A stretch of DNA of 34,878 nt from Acidimicrobiaceae bacterium. Its GTDB lineage: Bacteria > Actinomycetota > Acidimicrobiia > Acidimicrobiales > Bog-793. Made by a program: the position numbers and the translations under genes. The DNA lies in NCBI GenBank assembly GCA_027306925.1, contig DAHUXW010000088.1, positions 1-34,878 of the forward strand. The letters are read 5' to 3'. Shown here piece by piece: positions 1 to 8,100 of the stretch; within the stretch, counting starts at the first letter, position 1, and the number at the start of each line of letters is the position of its first letter. Below the pieces are notes generated by a model. That model did not search any database. It saw only the letters and a list, made by a program, of their open reading frames with translations, and was not told where the DNA came from.

Positions 1-526
1 CGCCGCGGCGACGCGCGCCTCGCGTCCGGCGGGCCGCGCGCCGCCGCTCGAGATCCTCGAGGTCGCGTCGCACACCGCGGCCGAAGCCGCCGCGCACATG
101 ACGTGGGAGATCACCGACCGCGGCTTTCGCATGCGCCTCTCGCGCCGCGTCCCCGAGGTCGTGGGCGAGCACGTCGGGCCGTTCGTCGACGGGCTGCTCG
201 AGCGCAACGGCGCGCGGCGCGAGGACGTCGAGATCTGGGCCGTCCACCCGGGAGGGCCGCGCGTGCTCGACGTCGTCGCGGACCGCCTCGGGCTCGGGAA
301 CGGCGCGCTCGACCACTCGCGGGCGGTGCTCGCCGAGCGCGGGAACTGCTCGTCGGCGACGCTCCCGATCGTCCTCGACCGCGCCCGGGCCGCGGCGAGG
401 CCGGGTGACCTCGCGCTCGCGCTGACCTTCGGCCCCGGGCTCACGCTCTACGCGTGCCTCCTGCGGTGCGCGCCGCCGGATCCGCAGGGAGGAGACCACG
501 CGTCCGGGTGGATGCCCGAGGCGTGA
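1..526 (+). CDS. Type III polyketide synthase (chalcone/stilbene synthase family), 3' part
   Basis: This is the C-terminal part of a type III polyketide synthase. The reading frame is open from base 2 and its start lies left of the window. Two of the family's three catalytic residues are visible: the His in AVHPGGPRVLD and the Asn in RGNCSSATLP. The closing strand FGPGLTLYACLLR is the usual C-terminal GFGPG-type motif. The nucleophilic Cys lies in the missing N-terminal half. These homodimeric cytosolic enzymes condense malonyl-CoA units onto an acyl-CoA starter to give alkylresorcinols, alkylpyrones or naphthalene-type products. The starter cannot be told from this fragment. The gene converges with the histidine kinase gene, and only about 20 bases separate their stop codons. 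An in-frame ATG at 98 is internal, because family homology (EVASHTAAEA) continues upstream of it. Confidence 0.88.
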   Translation, partial: AAATRASRPAGRAPPLEILEVASHTAAEAAAHMTWEITDRGFRMRLSRRVPEVVGEHVGPFVDGLLERNGARREDVEIWAVHPGGPRVLDVVADRLGLGNGALDHSRAVLAERGNCSSATLPIVLDRARAAARPGDLALALTFGPGLTLYACLLRCAPPDPQGGDHASGWMPEA

Positions 527-547
527 CGAGCCCGTCGCGGGCGCGTC
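525..547. terminator. Hairpin between convergent PKS and histidine kinase genes
   Basis: GACG at 525-528 pairs with CGTC at 544-547, and GCCCG at 530-534 pairs with CGGGC at 538-542 around a TCG loop, with one A/G mismatch between the two stems. The hairpin overlaps the stop codons of both convergent genes. There is no T-run, so a role as a bidirectional terminator is inferred from position and shape only. Confidence 0.4.
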
Positions 548-1895
548 ACGCGCCGGCGGGAAGCCGCACGACGAAGCGCGCACCCGGCGCACCGTCTTCG
601 ACCCACACCTCCCCGCCGTGGGCGCGCACGATCTCGCGCACGATCGCGAGGCCGAGACCGGCGCCGGACTCCCGTCGCGAGCGCGCCTCGTCGATGCGCA
701 CGAAGCGCTCGAACACGCGCTCGCGCATCGCCTCGGGCACACCCGGACCGTCGTCGGCGACCGAGATCACGACGCTCGCACCCTCGTGGCGGACGGCGAA
801 GGCCACGCGTCCGCGCGCGTGCCGCTCCGCGTTGTCGGCGAGGTTCGTCACGACACGGCGCAGCTGGGCCGCGTCGCCGGCGAGGCGTGCCGCCCCCACG
901 CCCCCGACGGACACCTCGACGCGCCCGCGCCGGGCGAGCGCGTCGGCGCTCTCGAGCACGAGCTCGTCGAGGTCGACGTCGCTCGTGCGCGCCGGCACCA
1001 TCCCCTCGTCGATTCGCGCGAGCGTGAGCAGGTCCTCCACGAGCCCGGTCATGCGGTCGACGTCCGCGACGGACCCGAGGAGCAGCGCCGAGGTGTCCTC
1101 ACCGGGGTGGGCGACCGCCACCTCGAGCTGGGCCCGCAGCGCCGCGAGCGGGTTGCGCAGCTCGTGGGAGACATCGGCGACGAGCTGACGCTCGCGCCGG
1201 GCCGAGGTCTCGAGACGCGCGAGCATGACGTTCATCGTGCGGGCGAGGCGGCCCACCTCGTCGCGCGCCGCCGGCTCGGGGACCCGGCGGGCGAGGTCAC
1301 CGGCCGACAGCCCCGCGACCTCGGCACGGATTAGCTCGACGGGGCGCAACGCTCGGCCGGTGAGCAGCCAGACGAGCACCCCCACGAGGACGGCGAGCAC
1401 CGGCAGCACGACGAGCAGAACCTGGCGGACGAGCGAGATCGCCTTGTCGGACGCGCCGAGCGAGTTCGCGACGAGCACCGCGCCACGGATCGGGCCGTTG
1501 CCGAGCCCTTCGGCGACGACGACGAACCGGAAGTCGATGTCGACCGCGCGCGGGCGGGTCGAGCGCAGGTTCACGATCACGCCGAGGCGTGTCGAGGACG
1601 CGCCGGGCGCGGGCGCGTGGGCGAGCATCGGCGCAAGCCCGGCGACGTTCGCGCTCGACGTCACGACGCGCCCGCCCGCGCTCACGACCTGGGCGGCCAT
1701 CTCTTCCGCGGCGATCGGCAGCCGGCGGGGCACCCTGCCGCGCGTCTCGATGAACGACGCGATGTCGAGCGCCTCGGCGCGGGCCGAGCCCGTCGCGCTC
1801 GCGTACAGCGTGCTTCGCAGCAACGCCGTCACGACCTCCCCGCTCACGAGGAACGCCGCGCCGACGATGAGCGCGGCCGCGAGCGAGGCGCGCAC
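546..1895 (-). CDS. Two-component sensor histidine kinase (HAMP, HisKA, HATPase)
   Basis: This is a membrane sensor kinase. Counting from the GTG at 1895, transmembrane helix 1 is at about residues 5-25, followed by an extracytoplasmic sensor of about 130 residues. Helix 2 (VLLVVLPVLAVLVGVLVWLL) is at about 157-179, the HAMP linker at 180-232, and the H-box DVSHELRNPLAAL carries the phospho-acceptor His244. The N-box NLADNAERH (351-359), DDGPG (381-385) and GAGLGLAI (about 411-418) form the ATP lid. All catalytic boxes look intact. The gene directly follows its response regulator. A TTG at 1937, just after the regulator stop, is an alternative start that would add 14 residues. The GTG was preferred because helix 1 begins immediately after it, but neither start has a strong ribosome site. 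The signal sensed is unknown. Confidence 0.88.
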   Translation of the reverse strand: MRASLAAALIVGAAFLVSGEVVTALLRSTLYASATGSARAEALDIASFIETRGRVPRRLPIAAEEMAAQVVSAGGRVVTSSANVAGLAPMLAHAPAPGASSTRLGVIVNLRSTRPRAVDIDFRFVVVAEGLGNGPIRGAVLVANSLGASDKAISLVRQVLLVVLPVLAVLVGVLVWLLTGRALRPVELIRAEVAGLSAGDLARRVPEPAARDEVGRLARTMNVMLARLETSARRERQLVADVSHELRNPLAALRAQLEVAVAHPGEDTSALLLGSVADVDRMTGLVEDLLTLARIDEGMVPARTSDVDLDELVLESADALARRGRVEVSVGGVGAARLAGDAAQLRRVVTNLADNAERHARGRVAFAVRHEGASVVISVADDGPGVPEAMRERVFERFVRIDEARSRRESGAGLGLAIVREIVRAHGGEVWVEDGAPGARFVVRLPAGA

Positions 1896-1938
1896 GCGGA
1901 CCGATCCCCGAAGCCTCCCGCGCGGCCCACGCGCCAAC

Positions 1939-2631
1939 TCAGCCGCCCGGCGCCCCGGCGCGCAGGCGATAGCCGACGCCGCGCACCGTCTCGATGCTCC
2001 GCCGGCCGAACGGCAGGTCGACCTTGCGCCTGAGGTAGCCGATGTACACCTCGACGATGTTCGGATCGCCGTCGAAACGCTCGCCCCAGACCTCGCGCAG
2101 CAGCTCCCCTTTCGCGACGACCACCCCGGGCCGCGAGAGGAGCGCGACGAGGAGCGCCTGCTCGCGCCGGGACAGCTCGACGGCCTCGCCCGCGACCGTG
2201 CACGACCCGGCACGGAAGTCCACGCGCACGTCGCCGACCTGGATGGCCGCCGCGCCCTCGCCTGCCCCGCTCGCGGCGCGCCGCTGGAGCGCGCGCAGGT
2301 GCGCGCTCAGCACGACGAACGAGAAGGGCTTCGTGAGGTAGTCGTCCGCGCCCGCGTCGAGCGCCTCGGCCTGGTCCCACTCCCCGTCCTTCGCCGTCAA
2401 CATGAGGATCGGCGTCGTCACGTCGCGCTCGCGAAGCCGCTTGCAGAGCTGGAATCCGTTGATCTTCGGGATCAGGATGTCGCAGACGATCACGTCGAAC
2501 GCACGCTCGCCCGCGAGCCGGAGGCCGGTCTCGCCGTCGTGCGCTCCGAGCACCTCGTGCCCTTCCGCGCGCAGGCCCCGGGCGAGCGCGTCGCGAAGCC
2601 GGTCCTCGTCCTCGACCAGAAGGATCCGCAC
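1939..2631 (-). CDS. OmpR/PhoB-family response regulator
   Basis: This 230-residue two-domain regulator has an N-terminal receiver: the acidic pocket is in LLVEDED, phospho-acceptor Asp51 is in VIVCDILIPKINGF, the switch Thr is in LMLTAKDG, and Lys101 is in LTKPFS. The C-terminal winged helix (about 130-225) shows the OmpR-type pattern LSRREQALLVALLSRPGVVVAKGELL and ending TVRGVGYRLR. It starts at a GTG (2631) with AAGGGA seven bases upstream. The kinase gene follows with almost no gap, so the two form an operon. Likely targets are the flanking small genes, because twin CTGAG-N6-CTCAG palindromes lie at 3049-3064 and 3187-3202 between them. That link is an inference. Confidence 0.92.
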   Translation of the reverse strand: MRILLVEDEDRLRDALARGLRAEGHEVLGAHDGETGLRLAGERAFDVIVCDILIPKINGFQLCKRLRERDVTTPILMLTAKDGEWDQAEALDAGADDYLTKPFSFVVLSAHLRALQRRAASGAGEGAAAIQVGDVRVDFRAGSCTVAGEAVELSRREQALLVALLSRPGVVVAKGELLREVWGERFDGDPNIVEVYIGYLRRKVDLPFGRRSIETVRGVGYRLRAGAPGG

Positions 2632-2796
2632 GACGCCGTCCCTTGTGTTGCGAACCGCCTGCCACCAGCCGGCCGGACGCGGCCGGCGCGACCGGCGCGC
2701 TGCGGACTTGCTAGCAGACCTCGCGCGCTTCCAGGCGTCGCGAGCGCGTCGCCTGCGCGAAGCCCGTCCGCCCCGGGCGGAACGGCGCGCCGCCGC

Positions 2797-3006
2797 TCAG
2801 CGCAGCGCAGCGAGGCGCTCGCGCACCTCCGCGGCGTCCAACCGCCGCGCAGCGCGCCACAGGAGCCACGCCGACGCTGCGAGTGCCGGAAGCCCGACGC
2901 GCAGCTGCGCGCCGAGCACGAACCCGAGGTTCGCGACCGCACCTGACGACGCGCTGGCCACGAGCAGCGCGATCCCCCGACGCTCCGGATTGCGACCGAC
3001 GGCCAT
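2797..3006 (-). CDS. Small putative membrane protein (69 aa)
   Basis: This short hypothetical protein opens with a basic N-terminus (MAVGRNPERR). It then has hydrophobic stretches (IALLVASASSGAVANLGFVLGA and VGLPALAASAWLLW) consistent with two membrane segments, and a charged C-terminal helix. I do not recognise a family. There is no ribosome site, but a TACCGT lies five bases before the ATG, which is the expected -10 position for a leaderless transcript, and a CTGAG-N6-CTCAG palindrome lies 43 bases upstream. These two signals raise it above a random open frame. It sits upstream of the two-component genes on the same strand, so it may be co-transcribed with them or be one of their targets. 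Confidence 0.5.
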   Translation of the reverse strand: MAVGRNPERRGIALLVASASSGAVANLGFVLGAQLRVGLPALAASAWLLWRAARRLDAAEVRERLAALR

Positions 3007-3011
3007 GCGGC

Positions 3012-3017
3012 ACGGTA
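3012..3017 (-). promoter_or_regulatory. -10 element for leaderless 69-aa gene
   Basis: On the minus strand TACCGT is followed by five bases and then the ATG at 3006. The TANNNT-short spacer-RTG layout recurs at 10348, 26925 and 28262 in this window and matches leaderless actinobacterial promoters. No clear -35 is visible. Confidence 0.4.
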
Positions 3018-3048
3018 CGCCTCGGCGGGAGCGTGCGGGCGGCGCTCG

Positions 3049-3064
3049 CTGAGGCGCCGCTCAG
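3049..3064. promoter_or_regulatory. Palindromic operator candidate, copy 1
   Basis: CTGAG (3049-3053), six bases, then CTCAG (3060-3064). The half-sites are 11 bp apart, one helical turn, and the flanks extend the palindrome to GCTGAG/CTCAGC. The same 10 fixed bases with the same spacing recur at 3187-3202. It lies just upstream of the probable promoter of the 69-aa gene, a position suited to an activator. The adjacent OmpR-type regulator is the obvious candidate binder (inference). Confidence 0.5.
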
Positions 3065-3186
3065 CATCGGCGCTCGCCGCCACCTGCCGCCCGCGACCGT
3101 GCCGCGGCGATGCCGCACGCGCGTGACCGACGCCGCCGGCGCGCGTGACCGCTCCGACGGGAGCCGACACCCATTCGTCACGAAAG

Positions 3187-3202
3187 CTGAGCGGCCTCTC
3201 AG
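3187..3202. promoter_or_regulatory. Palindromic operator candidate, copy 2
   Basis: CTGAG (3187-3191), six bases, CTCAG (3198-3202), identical in arms and spacing to copy 1. It sits in an unusually AT-richer patch (3180-3250) that also holds two CAGGCT copies 23 bp apart (3200 and 3223), two TTCGAGGA copies (3210 and 3238) and a CTGATCAG palindrome (3227-3234). This looks like a regulatory region upstream of the secreted-protein gene at 3395. Confidence 0.5.
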
Positions 3203-3275
3203 GCTCATCTTCGAGGAAATCCCAGGCTGATCAGCTTTTCGAGGATTTGCGCGGCGCACCAGGTTGCCCGGCGAC

Positions 3276-3304
3276 GTCACATGCCCGTCATCATCCGGTA
3301 ACAA
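3276..3304 (+). promoter_or_regulatory. Possible promoter of the secreted-protein gene
   Basis: GTCACA (3276-3281), a 17-base spacer and TAACAA (3299-3304) resemble a sigma-70-type promoter pointing at the gene that starts at 3395. The match is moderate (4 of 6 at -35). Apart from this and the operator-like repeats, the 388-base gap 3007-3394 holds no gene I can support. Confidence 0.3.
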
Positions 3305-3394
3305 TTGCGCCGCGGCGGAACCGGGGGGGACCGCTCGCAACCCGAGCCGGCGCACGTCGCGCCGGCGCTCCGCACCACCCGAAAGGCAGGAATC

Positions 3395-3736
3395 ATGCGC
3401 ATCTCGACTCGCACCACACTCGCCCCGACCGTGCTCGCGCTCGGCGTCGCCGGCGCCGTGCTCGCCGGAGGCTCGACCGGGGCCTTCGCCGCCACGCGCC
3501 ACGCGCCGCACGCCGTCTCGGGCGCGGTCGTCACGGCCAACGCGAAGACCCACGAGCTCGTCGTGAAGGTGGGCAAGGCCGACGACCACTTCAAGGACTC
3601 CGCGACCACGAAGGTCGTCGTCGCCGGCAAGCGGGCGGCGCTCGAGTCGCTGAAGGCGGGCGAGAAGGTCACCGTCACCTACACGGTGCAAGGTAAGACC
3701 TGGACCGCGACGGCCGTGTCGGCGAAGAAGGCCTGA
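3395..3736 (+). CDS. Small secreted protein, DUF5666-like
   Basis: This 113-residue exported protein has a Sec signal peptide at residues 1 to about 32: a basic start MRISTRT, a hydrophobic core VLALGVAGAVLAGG and an AFAA-type cleavage region. The mature part (SGAVVTANAKTHELVVKV ... EKVTVTYTVQGKTWTATAV) has the alternating beta pattern of DUF5666/OB-like small domains, with the typical 'K-G-x-x-V-x-V' step in LKAGEKVTVTY. The ATG at 3395 was chosen over an upstream in-frame ATG (3305) because the ribosome site GAAAGGCAGG lies just before it and the signal peptide begins there. Function is unknown. A three-repeat relative of the domain occurs at 22701-23861. A strong hairpin follows the stop codon. 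The DUF5666 assignment is by pattern only. Confidence 0.75.
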   Translation: MRISTRTTLAPTVLALGVAGAVLAGGSTGAFAATRHAPHAVSGAVVTANAKTHELVVKVGKADDHFKDSATTKVVVAGKRAALESLKAGEKVTVTYTVQGKTWTATAVSAKKA

Positions 3737-3753
3737 CCGCCGCTCATCGAGGT

Positions 3754-3791
3754 GCCGGGGCGGGCACGGCGTGCGCGCCACCCGCCCCGGC
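3754..3791 (+). terminator. GC-rich hairpin terminator after the secreted-protein gene
   Basis: GCCGGGGCGGG (3754-3764) is the exact complement of CCCGCCCCGGC (3781-3791). An inner GGCG/CGCC stem with a TGCG loop caps it. The 11-bp stem starts 18 bases after the stop codon. No T-tract follows, as is usual in very GC-rich actinobacteria. Confidence 0.6.
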
Positions 3792-3802
3792 GCCGGCGGG
3801 CG

Positions 3803-4206
3803 CACGACGAGAGTCTGCTCCCCGTGGCCTTCCTCGAGCCCGTGTCGCACGGCCAGCAGCCCGTAGAGCGACGCGTCGGATGATCGAGCGAGCTCGCGGT
3901 CGAGGCCCGGCGCGCGCGACTCCGGCACCGCTGCGACCTCGACGATCGCCGGCTCGTTGTCGATCCTCCGGACCCGCTGCACCTGCCGGACGAGCGCGCC
4001 GGTCCCGAGGTGATGTGACCGACGCCGGGGAGCAGCTTCATCACCGACACGCCGACCGTCGACCTGCCGCAGCCCGGCTCGCCGACGATCCCGGCGCACT
4101 CGCCGGCGCGGACCGTGAAGGAGACTCCGTCGACCGCTCGGACGGTGGCCTTGCACAGTCGGGACTCGGTGCGCAGGTCGACGACCTCGAGGACCGGACC
4201 GCCCAC
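3803..4206 (-). pseudogene. Relic: peptide ABC-transporter ATPase fragment joined to GntR UTRA-domain fragment
   Basis: Two decayed pieces lie head to tail on the minus strand in different frames. The first (about 4206-4003) reads VLEVVDLRTE ... VRAVDGVSFTVRAGECAGIVG. This matches the N-terminus of DppD/OppD-type ATPases, with a damaged Walker A GEPGCGRST in which the catalytic Lys is Arg. It breaks off after LLPGVGHITSG. From about 4006 the next frame reads GALVRQVQRVRRIDNEPAIV, then VPESRAPGLDREL, then SLYGLLAVRHGLEEGH. This fits the ligand-binding UTRA domain of HutC-type GntR regulators. The piece stops near 3803, just before the neighbouring terminator. Neither piece has its remaining domains: no signature motif or Walker B, and no DNA-binding helix. 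A GTG at 4206 could be an old start. Both family calls are by eye. The whole gap 3737-4422 has no intact gene. Confidence 0.6.
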
Positions 4207-4295
4207 GTCCGGCGGGCCGCCACCGCGATCGTGCACCGTCTGCGACCTCCGAGCCCCGGGCAGCGCCTCGGCGTGCCCTGGGTCAGGTGGGTCAC

Positions 4296-4303
4296 GGTAT
4301 ACC
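4296..4303. promoter_or_regulatory. GGTATACC palindrome, possible remnant GntR operator
   Basis: GGTATACC is a perfect 8-bp palindrome in GC-rich surroundings, with a related GGTATG at 4319-4324. GntR-family operators often have the form GGTNNACC, and the relic ABC/UTRA piece starts about 90 bases away on the minus strand. It could equally act as a -10 region. Short and unproven. Confidence 0.25.
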
Positions 4304-4422
4304 ACGTCGCGTGTGCATGGTATGTGTGGCGAGCGGCGCAGGCCGTCCGCGGTAGGTCTCCGGGTAGAGCGCGGCGCGAGCGTCGCACGCACGGTTCCGG
4401 ATCCGACACACGGGAGGGCACG

Positions 4423-5070
4423 ATGGCCTCGCTCGCAGAGCTCGGCGACGACGCGGTGATCACGGTGGAGGCGTGGCGGGACCCGGTCGTCGAGGCGCTC
4501 GGGCACGACGCCCGGTCCCTCTACGTCGAGACCTTCTGGCTCCCCGTCCTCGGTCCGTCGACGATCCTCCTCCTCCGCCGGCTCGCCGCCGCGCTCGCCG
4601 CGTCGCCCACGGGCTGCGCGATCGACGTCGCCGAGACCGCTCGCGCGCTCGGGCTGGGCGAGCGCTCCGGACGCAACGCGCCGCTGCTCCGGACGGTGGG
4701 CCGTTGTGTGGACTTCGAGATGGCGCGCGTCACGGGACCCTCGGCCGTCGCGGTGCGCACCGCGCTCCCTCCGCTCGCGCGCCGGCACCTCGCCCGGCTC
4801 CCCCAGTCGCTCCGCGACGAGCACGCGCTGCTCGACAGCGTGCCCGGTAGCGCGACGGTCCCCATCGACGAGATGCGCCGACGCGGCCGCCAGCTCGCGC
4901 TCAGCCTCGTCGACCTCGGCGAGGACGCCGACGGCGCGGCACGCCAGCTCGCCCGCTGGCGGTTCCACCCGACGCTCGCGGGCGAGTGCGCGACGTGGGC
5001 GGTCGAGGCACGCCGGGGCGCGCCGCGGTCCGCAGCTCCGGCCGAGCGGGCGTGCCGCGCCCCGGGGTAG
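4423..5070 (+). CDS. Hypothetical protein (215 aa)
   Basis: I do not recognise a family with certainty. The ATG at 4423 has an excellent ribosome site (GGGAGGG, four bases before it) and the frame shows strong coding character up to the TAG at 5070. The protein is soluble: no signal peptide or clear membrane helix is seen. A central stretch (LGPSTILLLRRLAAALAASP ... IDVAETARALGLG ... RNAPLLRTVGRCVDFEMARV) looks like a helical, possibly winged-helix, fold. An Arg-rich segment with LPPLARRHLARLPQSLRDEH follows, and a disordered Ala/Arg tail ends it. It is followed on the same strand by methionine synthase after 40 bases, so the two may share a transcript. No function is assigned. Confidence 0.75.
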   Translation: MASLAELGDDAVITVEAWRDPVVEALGHDARSLYVETFWLPVLGPSTILLLRRLAAALAASPTGCAIDVAETARALGLGERSGRNAPLLRTVGRCVDFEMARVTGPSAVAVRTALPPLARRHLARLPQSLRDEHALLDSVPGSATVPIDEMRRRGRQLALSLVDLGEDADGAARQLARWRFHPTLAGECATWAVEARRGAPRSAAPAERACRAPG

Positions 5071-5110
5071 CGCAGGCCCGCGGCACGCGGCCGGTAGCCT
5101 TGTGCACACG

Positions 5111-8100
5111 ATGCCCGGCTACCTCGACCTCCTTCGCGAGCGCGTCGTCGTGTTCGACGGGGCCACCGGCACGAACCTCCAGCTGCGCGAGCTCGGGCCG
5201 GACGACTTCGGCGGTCCGGCGCTCGAAGGCTGCAACGAAGCGCTCGTCGCCAGCCGCCCGGACGTCGTGCGCGACCTGCACGCGTCCTTCCTCGAGGTCG
5301 GCGTCGACGTGGTCGAGACCGACTCGTTCGGGGCGTTCCCCACCGTGCTCGCCGAGTACCAGATCGCGCACCGGGCCGCGGAGCTCGCGCGCCGGTCGGC
5401 CGAGCTCGCCCGCGAGGTCGCCTCCGGCTACTCGACGCCGGACCACCCGCGCTTCGTGGCCGGGAGCATCGGCCCGGGCACGAAGTTCCCGATCCTCGGT
5501 CAGATCTCGTTCCCGGACCTGCGCGACTCCTACGAGGTCGAGGCGCGGGCGCTGCTCGAGGGCGGGGTCGACCTCCTGCTCGTCGAGACCTGCTTCGACC
5601 TTCTCGGGGCGAAGGCCGCGCTCGTCGCGTGCCGCCGGGCGATGCGGGCGACCGGGCGCGACGTGCCGCTCCAGGTCCAGGTGACGATCGAGCTCACCGG
5701 GCGGATGCTCCCGGGGACCGAGGTCGCCGCCGCGCTCGCCGCGCTCGACGCGATGCGGCCCGACGTCGTCGGGTTGAACTGCGCGACCGGACCGGCCGAG
5801 ATGTACGAGCCGCTGCGCTTCCTCGGCGAGCATTCGCGGATCGCTGTCTCGGCGCTGCCGAACGCGGGGCTGCCGTCGGTGGTGGACGGCCGGATGCACT
5901 ACGACCTCTCGCCGGCCGAGCTCGCGGACCACCTCCACAACTTCGTCGACGAGCTCGGCGTCTCGGTCGTCGGCGGCTGCTGCGGGACGACGCCCGAGCA
6001 CATGGCGCGCGTCGTCGAGCGCGTCGGCGGCCTCGTCCCGGCGCGCCGGGCGCCCGCGCACGAGCCCGGCGCCGCGTCGCTGTACAGCTTCGTGCCGTTC
6101 GCCCAGGACCAGTCCTTCCTCGTGGTCGGCGAGCGGACGAACGCGAACGGCTCGAAGCGCTTTCGCGAGGCGATGCTCGCGCACGACTTCGACACGACGA
6201 CCGAGATGGCCCGCGACCAGGTCCGCGAAGGGGCGCACGTGATCGACGTGTGCGTCGACTACACGGGCGCCGACGGCGTCGCGGACATGGCCGAGGTGAT
6301 GAGCCGGCTCGCGACGCAGTCGACCGTGCCGATCATGGTGGACTCGACCGAGCCCGACGTCGTGCGCACCGCGCTCGAATGGCTCGGCGGGCGGGCGATC
6401 CTCAACTCCGTGAACCTCGAGGACGGCGACGGACCGGGCACCCGGCTCGACGCGTTCCTCTCGCTCGCGCGCGAGCACGGGGCCGCCGTCGTCTGCACGT
6501 GCATCGACGAGGAGGGCCAGGCGCGCACGGCCGAGTGGAAGGTCCGCGCGGCGCGCGCGATCCACGACCTCGCCGTCGACCGCTACGGGCTCGAGCCGTC
6601 GGACCTCTTCTTCGACCCGCTCGCGCTCCCGCTCTCGACCGGGATGGAGGAGAGCCGGCGCGACGGGCTCGAGACGATCGAGGCGATCCGAGCGATCAAG
6701 GCGGAGCTGCCGGGCGTCCACACGATCCTCGGCCTGTCGAACGTGTCGTTCGGCCTGTCCCCGGCGGCCCGCCAGGTTCTCAACTCGGTCTTCCTCCACG
6801 AGTGCGTCTCGGCGGGCCTCGACGCAGCGATCGTCCACGCGGCGCGCATCGTCCCGCTCCACAAGATCGACGAGCGGGCCCGCGCGGTCTGCCTCGACCT
6901 CGTCTACGACCGCCGCGGCGACGGCTACGACCCGCTCCAGGAGCTCATCGAGCAGTTCTCCGGCGTGTCGAGCACCGCCGCCGTGAAAGAGGACCGCAGC
7001 GGCTGGCCGGTCGCGCAGCGGCTCGAGCGCCGGATCGTGGACGGGGAGCGGACGGGCATCGAGGCCGACCTCGACGAGGCGCTCGCGTCGGGCCAGCGCG
7101 CGCTCTCGATCGTGAACGACGTCCTGCTCGAGGGGATGAAGACCGTCGGGGAGCTCTTCGCGTCGGGCGAGATGCAGCTACCGTTCGTGCTCCAGTCCGC
7201 CGAGACCATGAAGGCCGCGGTCGCGCACCTCGAGCCCCACATGGAGCGCAGCGACCGGGCGGGCCGCGGCAGCATCGTGCTCGCGACCGTGAAGGGCGAC
7301 GTGCACGACATCGGCAAGAACCTCGTCGACATCATCTTGACGAACAACGGCTACGACGTGCACAACCTCGGCATCAAGGTCCCGATCGCCGACATGTTGA
7401 GCAAGGTCGACGAGGTCGGCGCCGACGCGGTCGGGATGAGCGGGCTGCTCGTGAAGTCGACGCTCGTGATGCGCGAGAACCTCGAGGAGATGAACCGGCG
7501 GGGCACCTCGCACGTCCCCGTGCTCCTCGGGGGCGCCGCGCTCACCCGCAGCTACGTCGAGCGCGACCTGCGCGCCGTCTACGACGGCAAGGTCTTCTAC
7601 GGCAAGGACGCGTTCGAGGGCCTGAGGACGCTCGAGCGGATCATGGAGCTCAAGCGCTCGGGCGTCGAGGACGAGTCGTTCGGGACCGAGCTGTCCGGCC
7701 GCGTCCTGCCGCCGCGCAAGAGCGCGGTCCTCGCGACGGTCGACCCCTCGACGCTGCCCGCGCGCTCCCCCGACGTCGCGTCGGACAACCCGGTCTTCAC
7801 GCCGCCGTTCGTCGGGACGAGGATCGCGAAGGGCATCCCGCTCGACGACGTGCTCTCGTACCTCAACGAGACCGCGCTCTTCCGCAACCAGTGGGGCTAC
7901 CGCCCGCGGGACGGCGAGAGCGACGCCGAGTTCAAGGAGCGCGTCCGCGCCGAGCTACGCGCCCGCGTCGACGAGGCCAAGGCAGGCGACGTGCTCGTGC
8001 CGCAGGTCGCCTGGGGGTACTTCCCCGCGAGCTCGAGCGGCACCGACGTCGTCGTCTACAGCGACGTCGAACGGACGGTCGAGCTCACGCGCTTCACCTT

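Noticed and set aside
3187-3245. CRISPR-like or satellite repeat in the AT-richer patch with CAGGCT and TTCGAGGA copies
   Set aside because: Only two short imperfect copies of each, with unequal periods (23 and 28 bases). A regulatory region is a simpler explanation.
5071-5110. Cobalamin riboswitch before metH
   Set aside because: Only 40 bases separate metH from the preceding gene, and no B12-box-like sequence is seen, so there is no space for a riboswitch of about 200 bases.
4901-6862. Long antisense open frame opposite metH (and similar long frames opposite the ccm cluster, 31976-34579, and elsewhere)
   Set aside because: Very GC-rich coding DNA suppresses stop codons on the other strand. 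These frames are Arg/Ala-rich or charged low-complexity translations with no family motifs, and they lie wholly over well-supported genes.
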